From Microvirga sp052115485 (GTDB lineage: Bacteria; Pseudomonadota; Alphaproteobacteria; Rhizobiales; Beijerinckiaceae), in contig NZ_JBFRGU010000003.1 of the NCBI RefSeq assembly GCF_052115485.1, forward strand, positions 310,001 through 374,000: a stretch of DNA of 64,000 bases, read 5' to 3'. Shown here in pieces: positions 1-9,229 of the stretch. Positions within the stretch are counted from its first letter, which is position 1. The number at the start of each line of letters is the position of its first letter. Both the position numbers and the translations under genes were made by a program. The notes below the pieces were generated by a model. It made no database searches, was not told the DNA's origin, and saw nothing but the letters and a program-made list of their open reading frames with translations.

Positions 1-545
1 ACATCGTTGCCGCAAGTTGGGTCCTGCAGTTCCTGGGTTTCCTCGGTGGAAATCATCGCATTGATGCGGGTCTCCAGGTAGCGCAATGTCTCGATGATGC
101 GATCGATTCGGCGGATGGCTCCGTCCTGCACATCGCTTGCAGCAGCAATCCGCGTGGTCTGAAAGCGGATATGATCGCCGTCGGTTGCCGGGCTTTCAAG
201 CTGTGTCGTGGCTTCGCGGATATCCGCGGCGCTGTCCTTGAGCGCTCGCGAAATATGATCGAGCTCATCTTCCTCGCTCGCCGGGGATGATGAAGGGGTC
301 AGCGCGCTTTTCGTTCGAGCGATGGCAACGGCCATATCCGACAGGTTCTCTCGCGAAACCAAATTCGACTTGAACGAGCCCCCGAGATTGTCGATTGCCC
401 TCAAAACCGCATCGGTATCGGCATTGCGATTGCGGCGGGCGTATTCCTTCAGGAACCAGCGACCCCGTTCCGTCTCCATGACGGCAGCTTCGATGGCGTC
501 GTAATCCGAGTGTTTGATGGCGAGGATTGTCTGCTCGTGGGCCAT
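1..545 (-). CDS. Conserved helical protein, CheZ-like (3' end cut by the window)
   Basis: An open frame runs from ATG at 545 leftwards through the window edge, giving about 181 residues with no stop. It opens MAHEQTILAIKHSDYDAIEA and continues with a conserved-looking block around METERGRWFLKEYARRN. The rest is predicted to be mostly helical, with many charged heptad-like stretches. I recall proteins with this N-terminus in Rhizobiales annotated as CheZ-like phosphatases or as hypothetical proteins; the CheZ link is weak and I see no diagnostic catalytic motif. It is divergent from the MFS gene at 689, leaving a 143-bp shared upstream region with two GATTC (GANTC) sites. Confidence is high that this is a gene and low for its function. 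Confidence 0.6.
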   Translation of the reverse strand, partial: MAHEQTILAIKHSDYDAIEAAVMETERGRWFLKEYARRNRNADTDAVLRAIDNLGGSFKSNLVSRENLSDMAVAIARTKSALTPSSSPASEEDELDHISRALKDSAADIREATTQLESPATDGDHIRFQTTRIAAASDVQDGAIRRIDRIIETLRYLETRINAMISTEETQELQDPTCGND

Positions 546-688
546 GACAGTCCTTCTTTGCACGATGCTTGATTCTTTACCCAAGGTTAAGTGGCATGCG
601 ATCTGGAACGCCCTCAAGAGCTCTGATAAGTTTTCCTGTGATTCCTTGACTGTTCTCTGGGCATTTCCGCCAGAAAGTTTCTCCTATC

Positions 689-1894
689 ATGACGGCTTTG
701 AGGGCGCTTGGGCTCCGTCTTTCGGCGCTGCATGCGATTTTCTTTCTGAGCTCCGGCTTCTACGTCCCGTTCTTTCCCGTCTGGTTGCAAAGCAAGGGCC
801 TGAACCCGGCTACCATCGGCCTGATCGTTGCGATCCCGACCGTTATCCGCGTTTTTGTCGTCGCGCCTCTCCTGACCTTGTCCGACAAGGGGTTGGGTGC
901 ACGACGCCTGCTGATCGTGTTCAACATCGTTCAAGCCGTCGGATTTCCACTGCTCTGGCTGGCGGAGAGCGGGTTTGCCATCATGGCCATCGTGGCGGTG
1001 GTTTCGGTGGCACAGGCATCCATGATCCCGGCGAACGACCTCGTGACGACAAACGAGGTGCAGCGTCATCCCGGCTTGAATTACGGGCTGATCCGCGGAG
1101 CCGGATCGATCGCCTTTCTGCTGGCGAGCATATGCGCCGGAAATCTGCTGGGTCTGCTGGGGACCGATGTCGTGATCGTGGCCATTACGGTCTTCCCCAT
1201 TCTGGGTATCGCGGTCGTCGCCCAGACACTGCCGCCCGATGTGCCTCGCGGGCAACGAGGAAGCGAAGCTTCCGCCTTCAGTGCGACCAGCTCTCAGAGA
1301 CTGCCGCTTATTCTGTATTGCGCCATGTTCGGCGGTGCGCTGACGCAAAGCAGCCACGGAGCCCTGAATGCCTTCGGCAGCATTTACTGGCAATCGGCGG
1401 GCTTTTCGGATGCGACGATCGGGTATTACTGGGCGACTGGCGTTCTCGGAGAAATCATCGTTTTCCTCGTCCTCGGCCGCCTTGTCGGGCGGGCAAAGGC
1501 GGGCCTGATCCTGCTCCTGATCGGAGCGGTGGCCGCCGTGCTGCGGTTCACGAGCATGTCTCTACACCCTGGCCTCGCTGCGGGCTTCGTGCTGCAGGCG
1601 ATGCATGGACTGTCCTTCGGCGCCTCGCATCTCGGTGTCATTTCCTGCTTCGCGGCTCTCGCGCCGCAGGGCGCGAGAGGGCGGGCGCAGGGCATCTACG
1701 GTTCGGCTGCGGCCTTCGCGACGGTCGCCACGACCGTCGCGAGTGGCGAGATTTATCGCGTTGGCGGCTCGCTGGTTTTTGCCGCGATGGTGCCGCTGGC
1801 ATTTGCAGGCGCAATCCTGATCCTGATCGGCTTGCACCTGCAGAGAACACAGTCCCGGATGGTTCAGCCCCAGAGTGTGGGCTCGGGCGGATAG
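689..1894 (+). CDS. MFS transporter, HcaT/MFS_1-like
   Basis: A 401-residue integral membrane protein with about twelve hydrophobic segments, the normal size for a major facilitator. The first segments read LSALHAIFFLSSGFYVPFFP, followed by VWLQSKGLNPATIGLI, the loop typical of the 3-phenylpropionate/nucleoside-permease branch (MFS_1-like). The substrate cannot be read from sequence. The ATG at 689 begins directly before the hydrophobic N-terminus. Its last 31 bases overlap tail-to-tail with the dipeptide epimerase on the other strand. A longer frame covering 514–1917 on the same strand lacks membrane character and is a shadow. Confidence 0.8.
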   Translation: MTALRALGLRLSALHAIFFLSSGFYVPFFPVWLQSKGLNPATIGLIVAIPTVIRVFVVAPLLTLSDKGLGARRLLIVFNIVQAVGFPLLWLAESGFAIMAIVAVVSVAQASMIPANDLVTTNEVQRHPGLNYGLIRGAGSIAFLLASICAGNLLGLLGTDVVIVAITVFPILGIAVVAQTLPPDVPRGQRGSEASAFSATSSQRLPLILYCAMFGGALTQSSHGALNAFGSIYWQSAGFSDATIGYYWATGVLGEIIVFLVLGRLVGRAKAGLILLLIGAVAAVLRFTSMSLHPGLAAGFVLQAMHGLSFGASHLGVISCFAALAPQGARGRAQGIYGSAAAFATVATTVASGEIYRVGGSLVFAAMVPLAFAGAILILIGLHLQRTQSRMVQPQSVGSGG

Positions 1895-2850
1895 ACGAGG
1901 CTTCCCTCGTAACGTAGGCCGGGCTCTCGATCCTTCGCGAGAAGAAGCGGGCCATCGAGATCCACGAACCGGGCGCGTGGCGCGATGACCATGGCCGGAG
2001 CCATGGCGAGCGACGAGCCGACCATGCAGCCGATCATGATCGCGAGATTTCGCGCCTCGGCCGCTTCGGCCATGGCGAGGGCTTCAGTGAGGCCGCCCGT
2101 CTTGTCGAGCTTGATATTGATAGCGTCGTAAAGGCCGACGAGCCTGTCGAGAGTGGCGCGGTCGTGCACGCTCTCATCCGCGCAGATCGGAACGGGCCGC
2201 TTGATCTTCGCCAGGAAACTATCCTCTTTCGCGGGTAAAGGCTGCTCGACGAGAGCAAAACCCGCATCGGCGCAGGCAGCGAAATGGGCCGCGAGATTGT
2301 CTTCGCGCCAGCCCTCGTTGGCGTCGGCGATCAGGGTCGCATCGGGGGCAGCCCGGCGAACTGCCCGGATACGCGTGATGTCGCCGTCCGGGGCTCCAAG
2401 CTTGATCTTGAGAATGGCGCGGTCCTTCGCCTTCGCGGTCGCCTCGGCCATGGCTTCGGGCGTGTCGAGGCTGATCGTGTAGGCCGTTGTCGCGGCGGGC
2501 CAGCGAGCAACGCCCGCCGTCACATGGGCCCGGATGCCTGAGCGCTTGGCGTCGAGGTCCCAGAGGGCGCAATCGACCGCGTTGCGTGCCGCTCCCGGCG
2601 GCATGGCTGATTGAAGGACCTCACGCGTCATACCGGCTTCAATTTGCGGTGCTATGGCCTCGATGGCAGCAGCGACACCCTCCACGGTCTCGCCGTAACG
2701 GGGGTAGGGAACACATTCACCATGACCTATGACGCTGTCTTCGCGAATCGTTGCTGTCACCACGACGGCTTCCGTGCGGGAGCCGCGAGCGATGGTGAAT
2801 TTGCCTGCAATCGGGAATTTCTCGATTGAGACGGTCAATTTACGAGCCAT
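1864..2850 (-). CDS. Dipeptide epimerase (L-Ala-D/L-Glu epimerase family, enolase superfamily)
   Basis: A protein of 328 residues if translation starts at MARKLTVS (ATG complementary to 2848–2850, preceded by GGAACG). The family epimerises L-Ala-D-Glu from recycled murein peptide. The enolase-superfamily catalytic set is complete: LKIKL with K148/K150, metal ligands D176 (IADANEGW), E202 (VEQPL) and D225 (CADES), and the second lysine K247 in INIKLDKTGG. A DLDGP motif near the C-terminus fits substrate-binding residues of dipeptide epimerases. An upstream extension to 2919 is possible but adds an unconvincing leader. The gene is convergent with the MFS gene, so joint function is not implied. 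The exact dipeptide specificity is inferred from the family. Confidence 0.85.
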   Translation of the reverse strand: MARKLTVSIEKFPIAGKFTIARGSRTEAVVVTATIREDSVIGHGECVPYPRYGETVEGVAAAIEAIAPQIEAGMTREVLQSAMPPGAARNAVDCALWDLDAKRSGIRAHVTAGVARWPAATTAYTISLDTPEAMAEATAKAKDRAILKIKLGAPDGDITRIRAVRRAAPDATLIADANEGWREDNLAAHFAACADAGFALVEQPLPAKEDSFLAKIKRPVPICADESVHDRATLDRLVGLYDAINIKLDKTGGLTEALAMAEAAEARNLAIMIGCMVGSSLAMAPAMVIAPRARFVDLDGPLLLAKDREPGLRYEGSLVYPPEPTLWG

Positions 2851-2893
2851 TTGATGCGTTCCGTGAGTTTCGTCCTGAACTTCGGCTCGACTT

Positions 2894-4096
2894 ATGCCGC
2901 TGCGACAAGGTATCACCAAGCGGAATCAACGCCGAAAGGGCGATGGGGACGTGACTCGGAGCAGCCTCACTCAAGAGCCGCAAGGGAAGTTCGAGCGTAC
3001 GGGCGACCGGACGACGGCGAAGCTTGGCGGATTTTGGACGGCGGAGCACGCGACGCGCGTCGAAGCGCTTGCGGCGGACCTGATTGCCGAGGCGGGCCAA
3101 CATCGGGTCATGATCGATCTTGGCGACATCAAACGCCTCGATACGCTCGGTGCCTGGGTGCTCGACCGCACGCGCCATGAACTCGGTGCCCACCAGGTTT
3201 CCGCCGATTTCGTGAACGTAAACTCCGAGCAGCAGATTCTCTTGAACGAGATTGCCTATCGCGGGTTTCAGGAAACGCCTCAGGTCCGCCGTTCCAAGGT
3301 CGTCGAGTTCCTGGCCGATATGGGAAAGGCAGTCAGCGAAGCCGGGAAGGATCTGCTTCAAGGCGTCGCGTTCCTCGGCGAGATTGTCGCCGCGCTCCTG
3401 CGCCTGATCGTGCAGCCGCAGCACTTCCGTATGGCCGCAGTCGTGAACCAACTGGAGCAGATCGCCTATCGCGGCGTGCCGATCATCGTTCTGATCTCTT
3501 TTCTGGTCGGCTGTATCATCGCCCAGCAGGGTATCTTTCAGTTGGTCCGGTTCGGCGCGACGCCGTTCGTGGTCGATCTTATCGGTATCCTGATCTTGCG
3601 CGAACTCGCCGTGCTTCTGACCTCCATCATGGTCGCGGGTCGCTCCGGTTCGGCCTTCACCGCCGAGATTGGCTCCATGAAGATGCGCGAGGAGATCGAT
3701 GCCTTGCGGGTCATGGGGTTGGACCCGATCGAGGTTCTGATCGTCCCACGCATCCTGGCGCTCGTTCTCGCCTTGCCGCTTCTGACATTCATCTCGTCCA
3801 TCGCGGCGCTGATCGGGGGCGGAATCACTGCGTTTCTTTATGGTGACGTTAGTTACGAGGTATATCTGTCGCGGTTGCGCGCGGCCGTTGGGATCAACAC
3901 CTTTCTGGTGGGCATGATCAAGGCGCCCTTCATGGCGCTCGTGATCGGCATCATCGCGACCCTTGAAGGCCTTGCCGTCGAAGGATCGGCGGAATCGCTT
4001 GGCCGCCACGTGACCTCGTCAGTGGTGAAAGCGATCTTCATGGTCATCGTTCTCGACGGCCTGTTCGCCATGTTCTTCGCCGCGATCAAGTATTGA
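2894..4096 (+). CDS. mlaE: MlaE-type ABC transporter permease with N-terminal STAS domain
   Basis: A 400-residue inner-membrane permease of the Mla/MCE phospholipid transport system. Residues about 25–120 form a STAS-like domain (IDLGDIKRLDTLGAWVLDRT), comparable to a fused MlaB. The remainder is the MlaE domain, with five or six membrane helices and the family-typical VAGRSGSAFTAEIGSMKMREEIDA loop region. First gene of a four-gene operon; mlaF begins 4 bp after its stop. The start is uncertain: ATG 2894 is given, while GTG 2951 follows a purine-rich stretch and would remove a basic leader of about 19 residues. Established role of the family: moving phospholipids between the outer and inner membranes to preserve outer-membrane asymmetry. 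Confidence 0.88.
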   Translation: MPLRQGITKRNQRRKGDGDVTRSSLTQEPQGKFERTGDRTTAKLGGFWTAEHATRVEALAADLIAEAGQHRVMIDLGDIKRLDTLGAWVLDRTRHELGAHQVSADFVNVNSEQQILLNEIAYRGFQETPQVRRSKVVEFLADMGKAVSEAGKDLLQGVAFLGEIVAALLRLIVQPQHFRMAAVVNQLEQIAYRGVPIIVLISFLVGCIIAQQGIFQLVRFGATPFVVDLIGILILRELAVLLTSIMVAGRSGSAFTAEIGSMKMREEIDALRVMGLDPIEVLIVPRILALVLALPLLTFISSIAALIGGGITAFLYGDVSYEVYLSRLRAAVGINTFLVGMIKAPFMALVIGIIATLEGLAVEGSAESLGRHVTSSVVKAIFMVIVLDGLFAMFFAAIKY

Positions 4097-4100
4097 AGCC

Positions 4101-4901
4101 ATGATCGACACCCGCCACCGCCCATCCGATCGCGACCGAGAGGTGATCATTCGCGTGCGCGGGCTCGAGGTCGGCTTTGGCGAGCGCACGATCATGAAGG
4201 ATCTCGATCTCGACGTTTATCGGGGCGAAATCCTCGGCTTCGTCGGTGCCTCCGGCCAAGGCAAGTCGGTGCTGATGCGCACGATTCTCGGGCTTGTCCC
4301 AAAGCGGGCGGGCACCATCGAGGTCTTAGGCGAAAACGTCGACGAACTGTCTCCAGGCGCTCGGCGTGAAATCGAACGGCATTGGGGCGTCCTGTTCCAA
4401 CAAGGGGCGCTCTTCTCGGCATTGACTGTCAAGCAGAACGTTCAGGTTCCGATGCGGGAATATCTCTCCCTGTCGGAACGACTTCTGGACGAACTCGCCA
4501 TGCTCAAGATCGAAATGGTGGGGTTGAAACCCGACGCCGCCGACAAACTCCCGTCGGAGCTCTCCGGCGGCATGATCAAGCGGGCGGCCCTCGCGCGGGC
4601 GCTCTCGCTTGATCCGGACATCGTTTTCCTCGACGAGCCGACATCGGGTCTCGACCCCATCGGGGCCGGCGAATTCGACGAGCTAATCGGCACTTTGCAG
4701 CGGACTTTGGGGCTCACCGTATTCATGGTAACCCATGATCTGGATAGCCTTTACACGGTCTGCGACCGAATCGCGGCGCTCGGAGAGGGAAAAATCCTGG
4801 CGGAGGGGCCAATCGAGACGATGCTGGAATCGGACAATCCCTGGCTTCGTTCCTATTTTCATGGAAAGCGGGCACGGGCCATCGCGGCCGGTGACGCTTA
4901 A
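4101..4901 (+). CDS. mlaF: MlaF-type ABC transporter ATP-binding protein
   Basis: A 266-residue ATPase of the Mla system. Walker A is GASGQGKS, the signature is LSGGMIKRAALARAL (the SGGM variant usual for MlaF), and Walker B plus D-loop is DIVFLDEPTSGLDP. The switch histidine lies in MVTHDL. It would power lipid movement by the MlaE permease and contact the MCE protein encoded next. It sits 4 bp after mlaE and 8 bp before mlaD, consistent with translational coupling in one operon. Length and motif order are normal; nothing is degenerate. Confidence 0.92.
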   Translation: MIDTRHRPSDRDREVIIRVRGLEVGFGERTIMKDLDLDVYRGEILGFVGASGQGKSVLMRTILGLVPKRAGTIEVLGENVDELSPGARREIERHWGVLFQQGALFSALTVKQNVQVPMREYLSLSERLLDELAMLKIEMVGLKPDAADKLPSELSGGMIKRAALARALSLDPDIVFLDEPTSGLDPIGAGEFDELIGTLQRTLGLTVFMVTHDLDSLYTVCDRIAALGEGKILAEGPIETMLESDNPWLRSYFHGKRARAIAAGDA

Positions 4902-4909
4902 GGTTTGCG

Positions 4910-6238
4910 ATGGAAACGCGTGCAAATTACGCCCTGATCGGAGTGTTCACCCTCGCGGTGATCGCGGCGGCATTCGGGTTCGTCTATTGGTTCAGCGGCG
5001 GCGACCGAGGGCAGGCCAAGCAATCCATTCGCATCGTCTTTTCAGGTTCGGTATCCGGGCTCTCAAAGGGGTCGGTGGCGCTCTTCAACGGCCTGCGCGT
5101 CGGCGAGGTGACGGAAATCAGCCTGTTGCCGGAGGATCCACGCCGGGTCGTCTCCATCGTCCAGGTGGACAAGAGCACCCCCATCCGTTCCGATACCCGC
5201 GCACGGCTTGAATACCAGGGTCTGACCGGCGTGGCGCAGATCGCGCTGTCGGGCGGCGAACCCAATGCCCCGCCGCTGGTGGCCGGCCCCGGCCAGCCCA
5301 TGCCGACGATTTTCGCGGATCGTTCGGACTTTCAGGACCTCATCGAGACCGCGCGCAACATCGCGCGGAGGGCGGACGATGTGCTGGAGCGCGTTGGGCG
5401 CGTCGTGGCCGACAACGAAGGGGCCATCAACCGCACCATTCAGAATGTCGAGAAGTTCTCCGAAGCACTCGGCGAGAATTCGGAAGGTATCGACCGCTTC
5501 CTGAGCCAGGTTGGCCAGGCTGCGGAGAAGGTCGGCCCTCTGGCCGAGAAACTCGAGACGCTTGCAACCAATGTCGACGAGCTCGTTCGCGCGGTGGACC
5601 GTCAGCGCGTTACCAACATCGTTCAGAATGTGGAGAGTTTCACCCAGTCGCTCGGCGAGAATCGTGAGGTGATCAGCACGGCACTCAAAGACGCGGCGTC
5701 ACTCATTCGAACCTTGAACGAGACCGCACCGAAGCTGGATTCAGCGGTGACGCAACTCGGCACCCTCACGAAGTCCGTGGACCCCGACAAGATCGGGCGC
5801 ACCGTGGACAATATCGACACGTTCAGCCAGACGCTCAGCAAGCGGAGCCCCGATGTGGATCAGGTGATCGCCAATGCGCGCTCCCTGACCGACAAGCTCA
5901 ATCACTCTGCCGACAGGGTGGACGCGGTGCTCGAGAGTGCGCAGAAGTTCCTCGGCTCGGCTTCGGGCGAGGCGGGCAAGAGCGCATTCGACGAAATCAA
6001 GGCGGCAGCTGTTTCTATCCGCGAGCTCGCGGACAACCTCGACAAGCGTTCGACCACGGTCTTGACCGGCGTGAATCGCTTCACGGAATCAGGATTGCGC
6101 GAATACGAGGCACTGGCCGTGGACGCGCGCAGGACCCTTAACGACATCAGCCGCGCGGTTCGCAGTCTGGAGCGCAACCCGCAGCAGATCATTTTCGGTG
6201 GCAAACCATCGATCCCCGAGTTCAATGGACGACGTTGA
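4910..6238 (+). CDS. mlaD: MlaD-type MCE-domain lipid-binding protein
   Basis: A 442-residue periplasmic protein anchored by one N-terminal membrane helix (ALIGVFTLAVIAAAFGFVYW, about residues 9–28). The MCE domain follows at about 40–120 (VFSGSVSGLSKGSVALFNGL). From about 140 to 430 there is a long helical coiled-coil region with repeated NVESFTQSLGENREVI-like units, which makes it longer than E. coli MlaD (about 183 aa) and closer to the long rhizobial MCE proteins. It is expected to form the hydrophobic tunnel between the permease and the periplasm. Its 3' end lies next to or just overlaps the start of the lipoprotein gene. Confidence 0.9.
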   Translation: METRANYALIGVFTLAVIAAAFGFVYWFSGGDRGQAKQSIRIVFSGSVSGLSKGSVALFNGLRVGEVTEISLLPEDPRRVVSIVQVDKSTPIRSDTRARLEYQGLTGVAQIALSGGEPNAPPLVAGPGQPMPTIFADRSDFQDLIETARNIARRADDVLERVGRVVADNEGAINRTIQNVEKFSEALGENSEGIDRFLSQVGQAAEKVGPLAEKLETLATNVDELVRAVDRQRVTNIVQNVESFTQSLGENREVISTALKDAASLIRTLNETAPKLDSAVTQLGTLTKSVDPDKIGRTVDNIDTFSQTLSKRSPDVDQVIANARSLTDKLNHSADRVDAVLESAQKFLGSASGEAGKSAFDEIKAAAVSIRELADNLDKRSTTVLTGVNRFTESGLREYEALAVDARRTLNDISRAVRSLERNPQQIIFGGKPSIPEFNGRR

Positions 6239-6242
6239 CATA

Positions 6243-6923
6243 ATGCGCTGGTCCCCTGTGTCGCTTCCCACATCGAAACGAACAAGCCGGCCGACACGCT
6301 CCCTGGCGTCGGTCCTGGTCCTTGCGGCGCTGACGGGCGCTTGTTCATCAGGCCCCGCGCCGACGACCTTCGATCTCTCCGCGCCGACGGCGCGGATCGG
6401 AGGCGCTTCCGATCGTCAGATTTTGATAAACGAACCGGTGGCGATCGAGCCGCTTTCGGGACAGCAGATCATCGTGAAGGATGTCTCCGGCACCATCACG
6501 TTCCTCGGGGGAGGCCAATGGTCGGACAACCTTCCCCGCCTCGTCCAGACGCGCCTGATCAACACTTTCGAGAACTCCTCGCATATTCGCAACGTCGCGC
6601 GCCCGAGCAGCGGCGCGGTTGCTGACGCGCAGGTGATTTCCGAACTCCGAAACTTCTCCGTTATCACCCCCAATGGCGAGGCCTATGTCGAGATGGCCGT
6701 GAAGATCGTCAACGATCAGAGCGGACGGATCGTCGCCGGACGCATTTTCCGGGCGAGCGTACCGGTTGCGGGGGTGGATGCGGCGAATGCAGCACGCGGC
6801 CTCGATGAGGCTCTATCCATCGTAATGATCGACATCGTGCGCTGGGTGAGCGGAAGCCGCATCCCGACGCGGGAGCAACCGAGCCCGGCGGCAGAGCAGA
6901 CGACGGACAAGGCGCCCGCATAA
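6243..6923 (+). CDS. ABC-type transport auxiliary lipoprotein (PqiC/DUF330-like)
   Basis: Last gene of the Mla operon. From ATG 6243 the protein has a basic N-region, a hydrophobic core (SLASVLVLAALTGA) and a lipobox LTGAC, so it is a predicted lipoprotein. The mature part resembles the ABC_trans_aux family that accompanies MCE transporters (FDLSAPTAR start, LINTFENS middle, VEMAVKIVNDQSGRIVAGRIF strand-rich part). Alternative starts at 6198 or 6225 overlap mlaD; none has a clear ribosome-binding site. 6243 was chosen because it gives a compact signal peptide and avoids the overlap. Probable role: outer-membrane-side partner of the MCE complex (inference from family and operon). Confidence 0.8.
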   Translation: MRWSPVSLPTSKRTSRPTRSLASVLVLAALTGACSSGPAPTTFDLSAPTARIGGASDRQILINEPVAIEPLSGQQIIVKDVSGTITFLGGGQWSDNLPRLVQTRLINTFENSSHIRNVARPSSGAVADAQVISELRNFSVITPNGEAYVEMAVKIVNDQSGRIVAGRIFRASVPVAGVDAANAARGLDEALSIVMIDIVRWVSGSRIPTREQPSPAAEQTTDKAPA

Positions 6924-7022
6924 TCACGCCGCTTCCTTGCCTCTCAAAGAGAGGTGAGGGTGCGCGGCATGGCCGCGACGACCGCTAAGCTGCTGAGACG
7001 AATGAGGTGACGACATCCCGCG

Positions 7023-9017
7023 TCATTGCGGAATTTGAAAGTTTGACCTTAGAACCATAGCCGCATTGCCATCTTTGAGATTCAATATCTCTTCGTACAT
7101 AGCGATAGCCATATCGCAGTACTGAGCACGCTGAGCGGTGGTGAGATCGGTCTGTGTCAATAGCTGGATTTTGTCGCTGCCAAAGCGCGTCGCGAGCCGA
7201 ACACCGACGATCTGCCAAAAAGGCTCTACAGTTTTCTCAGATATAGTTTGCCGCGATGCCGCTGTCTTCAGAATGCGCTCACTGATCTCAAGCTCTCTTT
7301 GGCGCAAGGGGGCCGAAAGATAGGCGCTGTAGTTCCTAGTGGCATTGGCTCCCGACGCGTACTCGTAGCAAAGCTGCTTGTCCGTAAAGGCAAGAAATTT
7401 GTACTGATCTACCATCAGCCTTCCCAGATCGATCAATGTCTGATCGTCGGCAAACGGGCGGTAGGAGCTAATAATTGGCAGTACTTTTGCCTTTGCTGAG
7501 TCAATGAGCTTACCCTCGGTCTCGCCATTTAAGTAGCCCGCGTTGAATTCATCTACCAATTTGGCGAAGTCGTTTGGACGCACGGCCTTCAGCGTCGAAA
7601 AAAGAGGGATATTTTTAGTAAATTGCTCCTCCATCTGCGCTCGATTGAGATTGGCTCCCCACCCCGAAACAGCAAACTTATATTGATCCGCAACTCCTGT
7701 GACCACGCGAGCCCGAAGAAGTTCATCTTGAGTAGGATACCACATGGTGCGGTTGGGGGTCGCAAGGGCTTTGGACACAAAATCAGACATAATGCCGGAA
7801 GCAACCATCAGAGTCCGTTGGCTTTGAGATGCGTCGCTCAAATCGGTGTCGGACATGCCGGGAAATGCGGGTGCATGAAAGCCCAATTTGGCATTCGCAT
7901 GTAGCCAGCGCTCTCTCCCGGCTGCGAAAGCCAGAGTACAAGCCGACAAGCAACGAGAAGAGCTATAGGTAATCAAACCTCGGCTACTGATAGCGCGATA
8001 AAGCCTTTCTGCTTCTCCCAAGCGCCCTCCATCGCTATTTAGATGAACGACGTTTACCTGAGGGGCAGCCTTGAGAAGGCGGATGAAATCATCAGTAAGA
8101 CCGTATTTGAATCCCCCGGACACCTCTACCTCAGTACCGTTTTTCATAATCCGGAACGAATAAGCGGGAATATCGGGGTCGTCGAGAAAGGCCATCCGAC
8201 TTGCTTCTACAATCTGCGGATAGCCAGATTGGCCGAATTCCATGGCTGCGCGCGCAATGCCCGCGAGCACAGCAAACTTTGCAAGCCCCGCCCAGATCGA
8301 AGATTTTTTTTGATTGATGTGCCCATTGGCAGATCGCCAGATACCAACAAGCTGCCAAATCAAGATCAGTGCTAGTCCTAACCAGACAGATACGATGGTG
8401 GCCAAGATACCGATCGGATTGTACCCATTAGCATGAGAAAGGGCGGCTCCAATGAGCGTCGCAAATGCCAAACATGCGATGTTTGCGACAAAACCGAAAA
8501 TCCAATAGGACACCCAAAGAGGAAATTCTCCTCGCCAGTGGCGAGCGATAAAATTGTTGAATTGCTTACTTCCAGAAATAGAAGACTTGCGCGCCGCCGC
8601 CTGCGTAGAGGCTGATTCCGGCGTCGTAGCCTCAAAAAGTTGTTCAGAAGAGTGAGCTTGAGAACTTGCCAGATCGGTCCTCTCCGCCAACGCAATGGTA
8701 GTTTGCGGCTCTGAAGTCGCGACTGCGCCAGAGGTTATGTTTTGAGAGAGTGCAGCCCGCCGTCCTTCACGAACTAGGCCAATGACCAGCCAGATGATTT
8801 GAGGAATAACGTATGCCGCAAAGGCATTCTGGAAATTGGGGTCAGCGCCGTCCGCATGCCCAAAAGCACTTAGAACTGTTGAAATAAAAAGAGTGAGACC
8901 ATTGGCCACGAGAATCCGGGGGATTTTTGCGTCCCAATGCCTCAAGAGCCATAGGAATACCTGAGTGACTAGAGCCGTGATTAACAAAGCTCCGACAAAG
9001 AAACCGATAGTATGCAT
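7023..9017 (-). CDS. Membrane-anchored ClpP/crotonase-fold protein of unknown function
   Basis: A 664-residue protein. The N-terminal half has several hydrophobic helices (about 1–25, 35–55, 66–82, 167–195, 202–227, 242–258). Residues about 285–480 look like a ClpP-type serine-protease fold (COG3904-like): a glycine-rich HLNSDGG at 326–331, the nucleophile-type motif SRCLSAC with S358, and KLGFHAP with H381. The remaining C-terminal part to 664 is helical and unassigned. A membrane peptidase role is inferred; no substrate can be named. The gene stands alone, with 99 bp to the Mla operon and a hairpin-containing gap on the other side. Its base composition is lower in GC than its neighbours, suggesting acquisition. 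Confidence 0.65.
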   Translation of the reverse strand: MHTIGFFVGALLITALVTQVFLWLLRHWDAKIPRILVANGLTLFISTVLSAFGHADGADPNFQNAFAAYVIPQIIWLVIGLVREGRRAALSQNITSGAVATSEPQTTIALAERTDLASSQAHSSEQLFEATTPESASTQAAARKSSISGSKQFNNFIARHWRGEFPLWVSYWIFGFVANIACLAFATLIGAALSHANGYNPIGILATIVSVWLGLALILIWQLVGIWRSANGHINQKKSSIWAGLAKFAVLAGIARAAMEFGQSGYPQIVEASRMAFLDDPDIPAYSFRIMKNGTEVEVSGGFKYGLTDDFIRLLKAAPQVNVVHLNSDGGRLGEAERLYRAISSRGLITYSSSRCLSACTLAFAAGRERWLHANAKLGFHAPAFPGMSDTDLSDASQSQRTLMVASGIMSDFVSKALATPNRTMWYPTQDELLRARVVTGVADQYKFAVSGWGANLNRAQMEEQFTKNIPLFSTLKAVRPNDFAKLVDEFNAGYLNGETEGKLIDSAKAKVLPIISSYRPFADDQTLIDLGRLMVDQYKFLAFTDKQLCYEYASGANATRNYSAYLSAPLRQRELEISERILKTAASRQTISEKTVEPFWQIVGVRLATRFGSDKIQLLTQTDLTTAQRAQYCDMAIAMYEEILNLKDGNAAMVLRSNFQIPQ

Positions 9018-9131
9018 CTAGTCCCCGATTTTATGTCTGGTTGGTGCAATGGGCCTACTTCTAGTTTAGGCGCATAATGCTAAGGCTCCAGCGTTCAATG
9101 CAAGGGCCATAGACCCGCCGACCAAACGCAA

Positions 9132-9157
9132 AGGAGCGCCCCTTTCGGGGCACTCCT
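9132..9157 (-). terminator. Probable intrinsic terminator of the giant coiled-coil gene
   Basis: A strong stem: AGGAG and GCCCC pair with GGGGC and CTCCT around a TTTC loop, with a single C/A mismatch between the two halves. On the minus strand the stem is followed by TTTGCGTTT, a broken T-tract. It lies about 75 bp beyond the stop of the minus-strand gene ending at 9230. A second GC-rich stem with a T-tract on the plus strand lies at about 9181–9208; no plus-strand gene precedes it. Confidence 0.6.
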
Positions 9158-9229
9158 AGTATCAACCACCTTTATAGAGGGGCCTGGGCCTTTCGGGCCG
9201 CGTTTTTATTGCGTCACTTGCAGTGCCGA

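Noticed and set aside
514..1917. 467-codon plus-strand frame overlapping the MFS gene
   Set aside because: Another frame of the same strand; Arg-rich, not membrane-like, whereas the 689–1894 frame has clear transmembrane helices.
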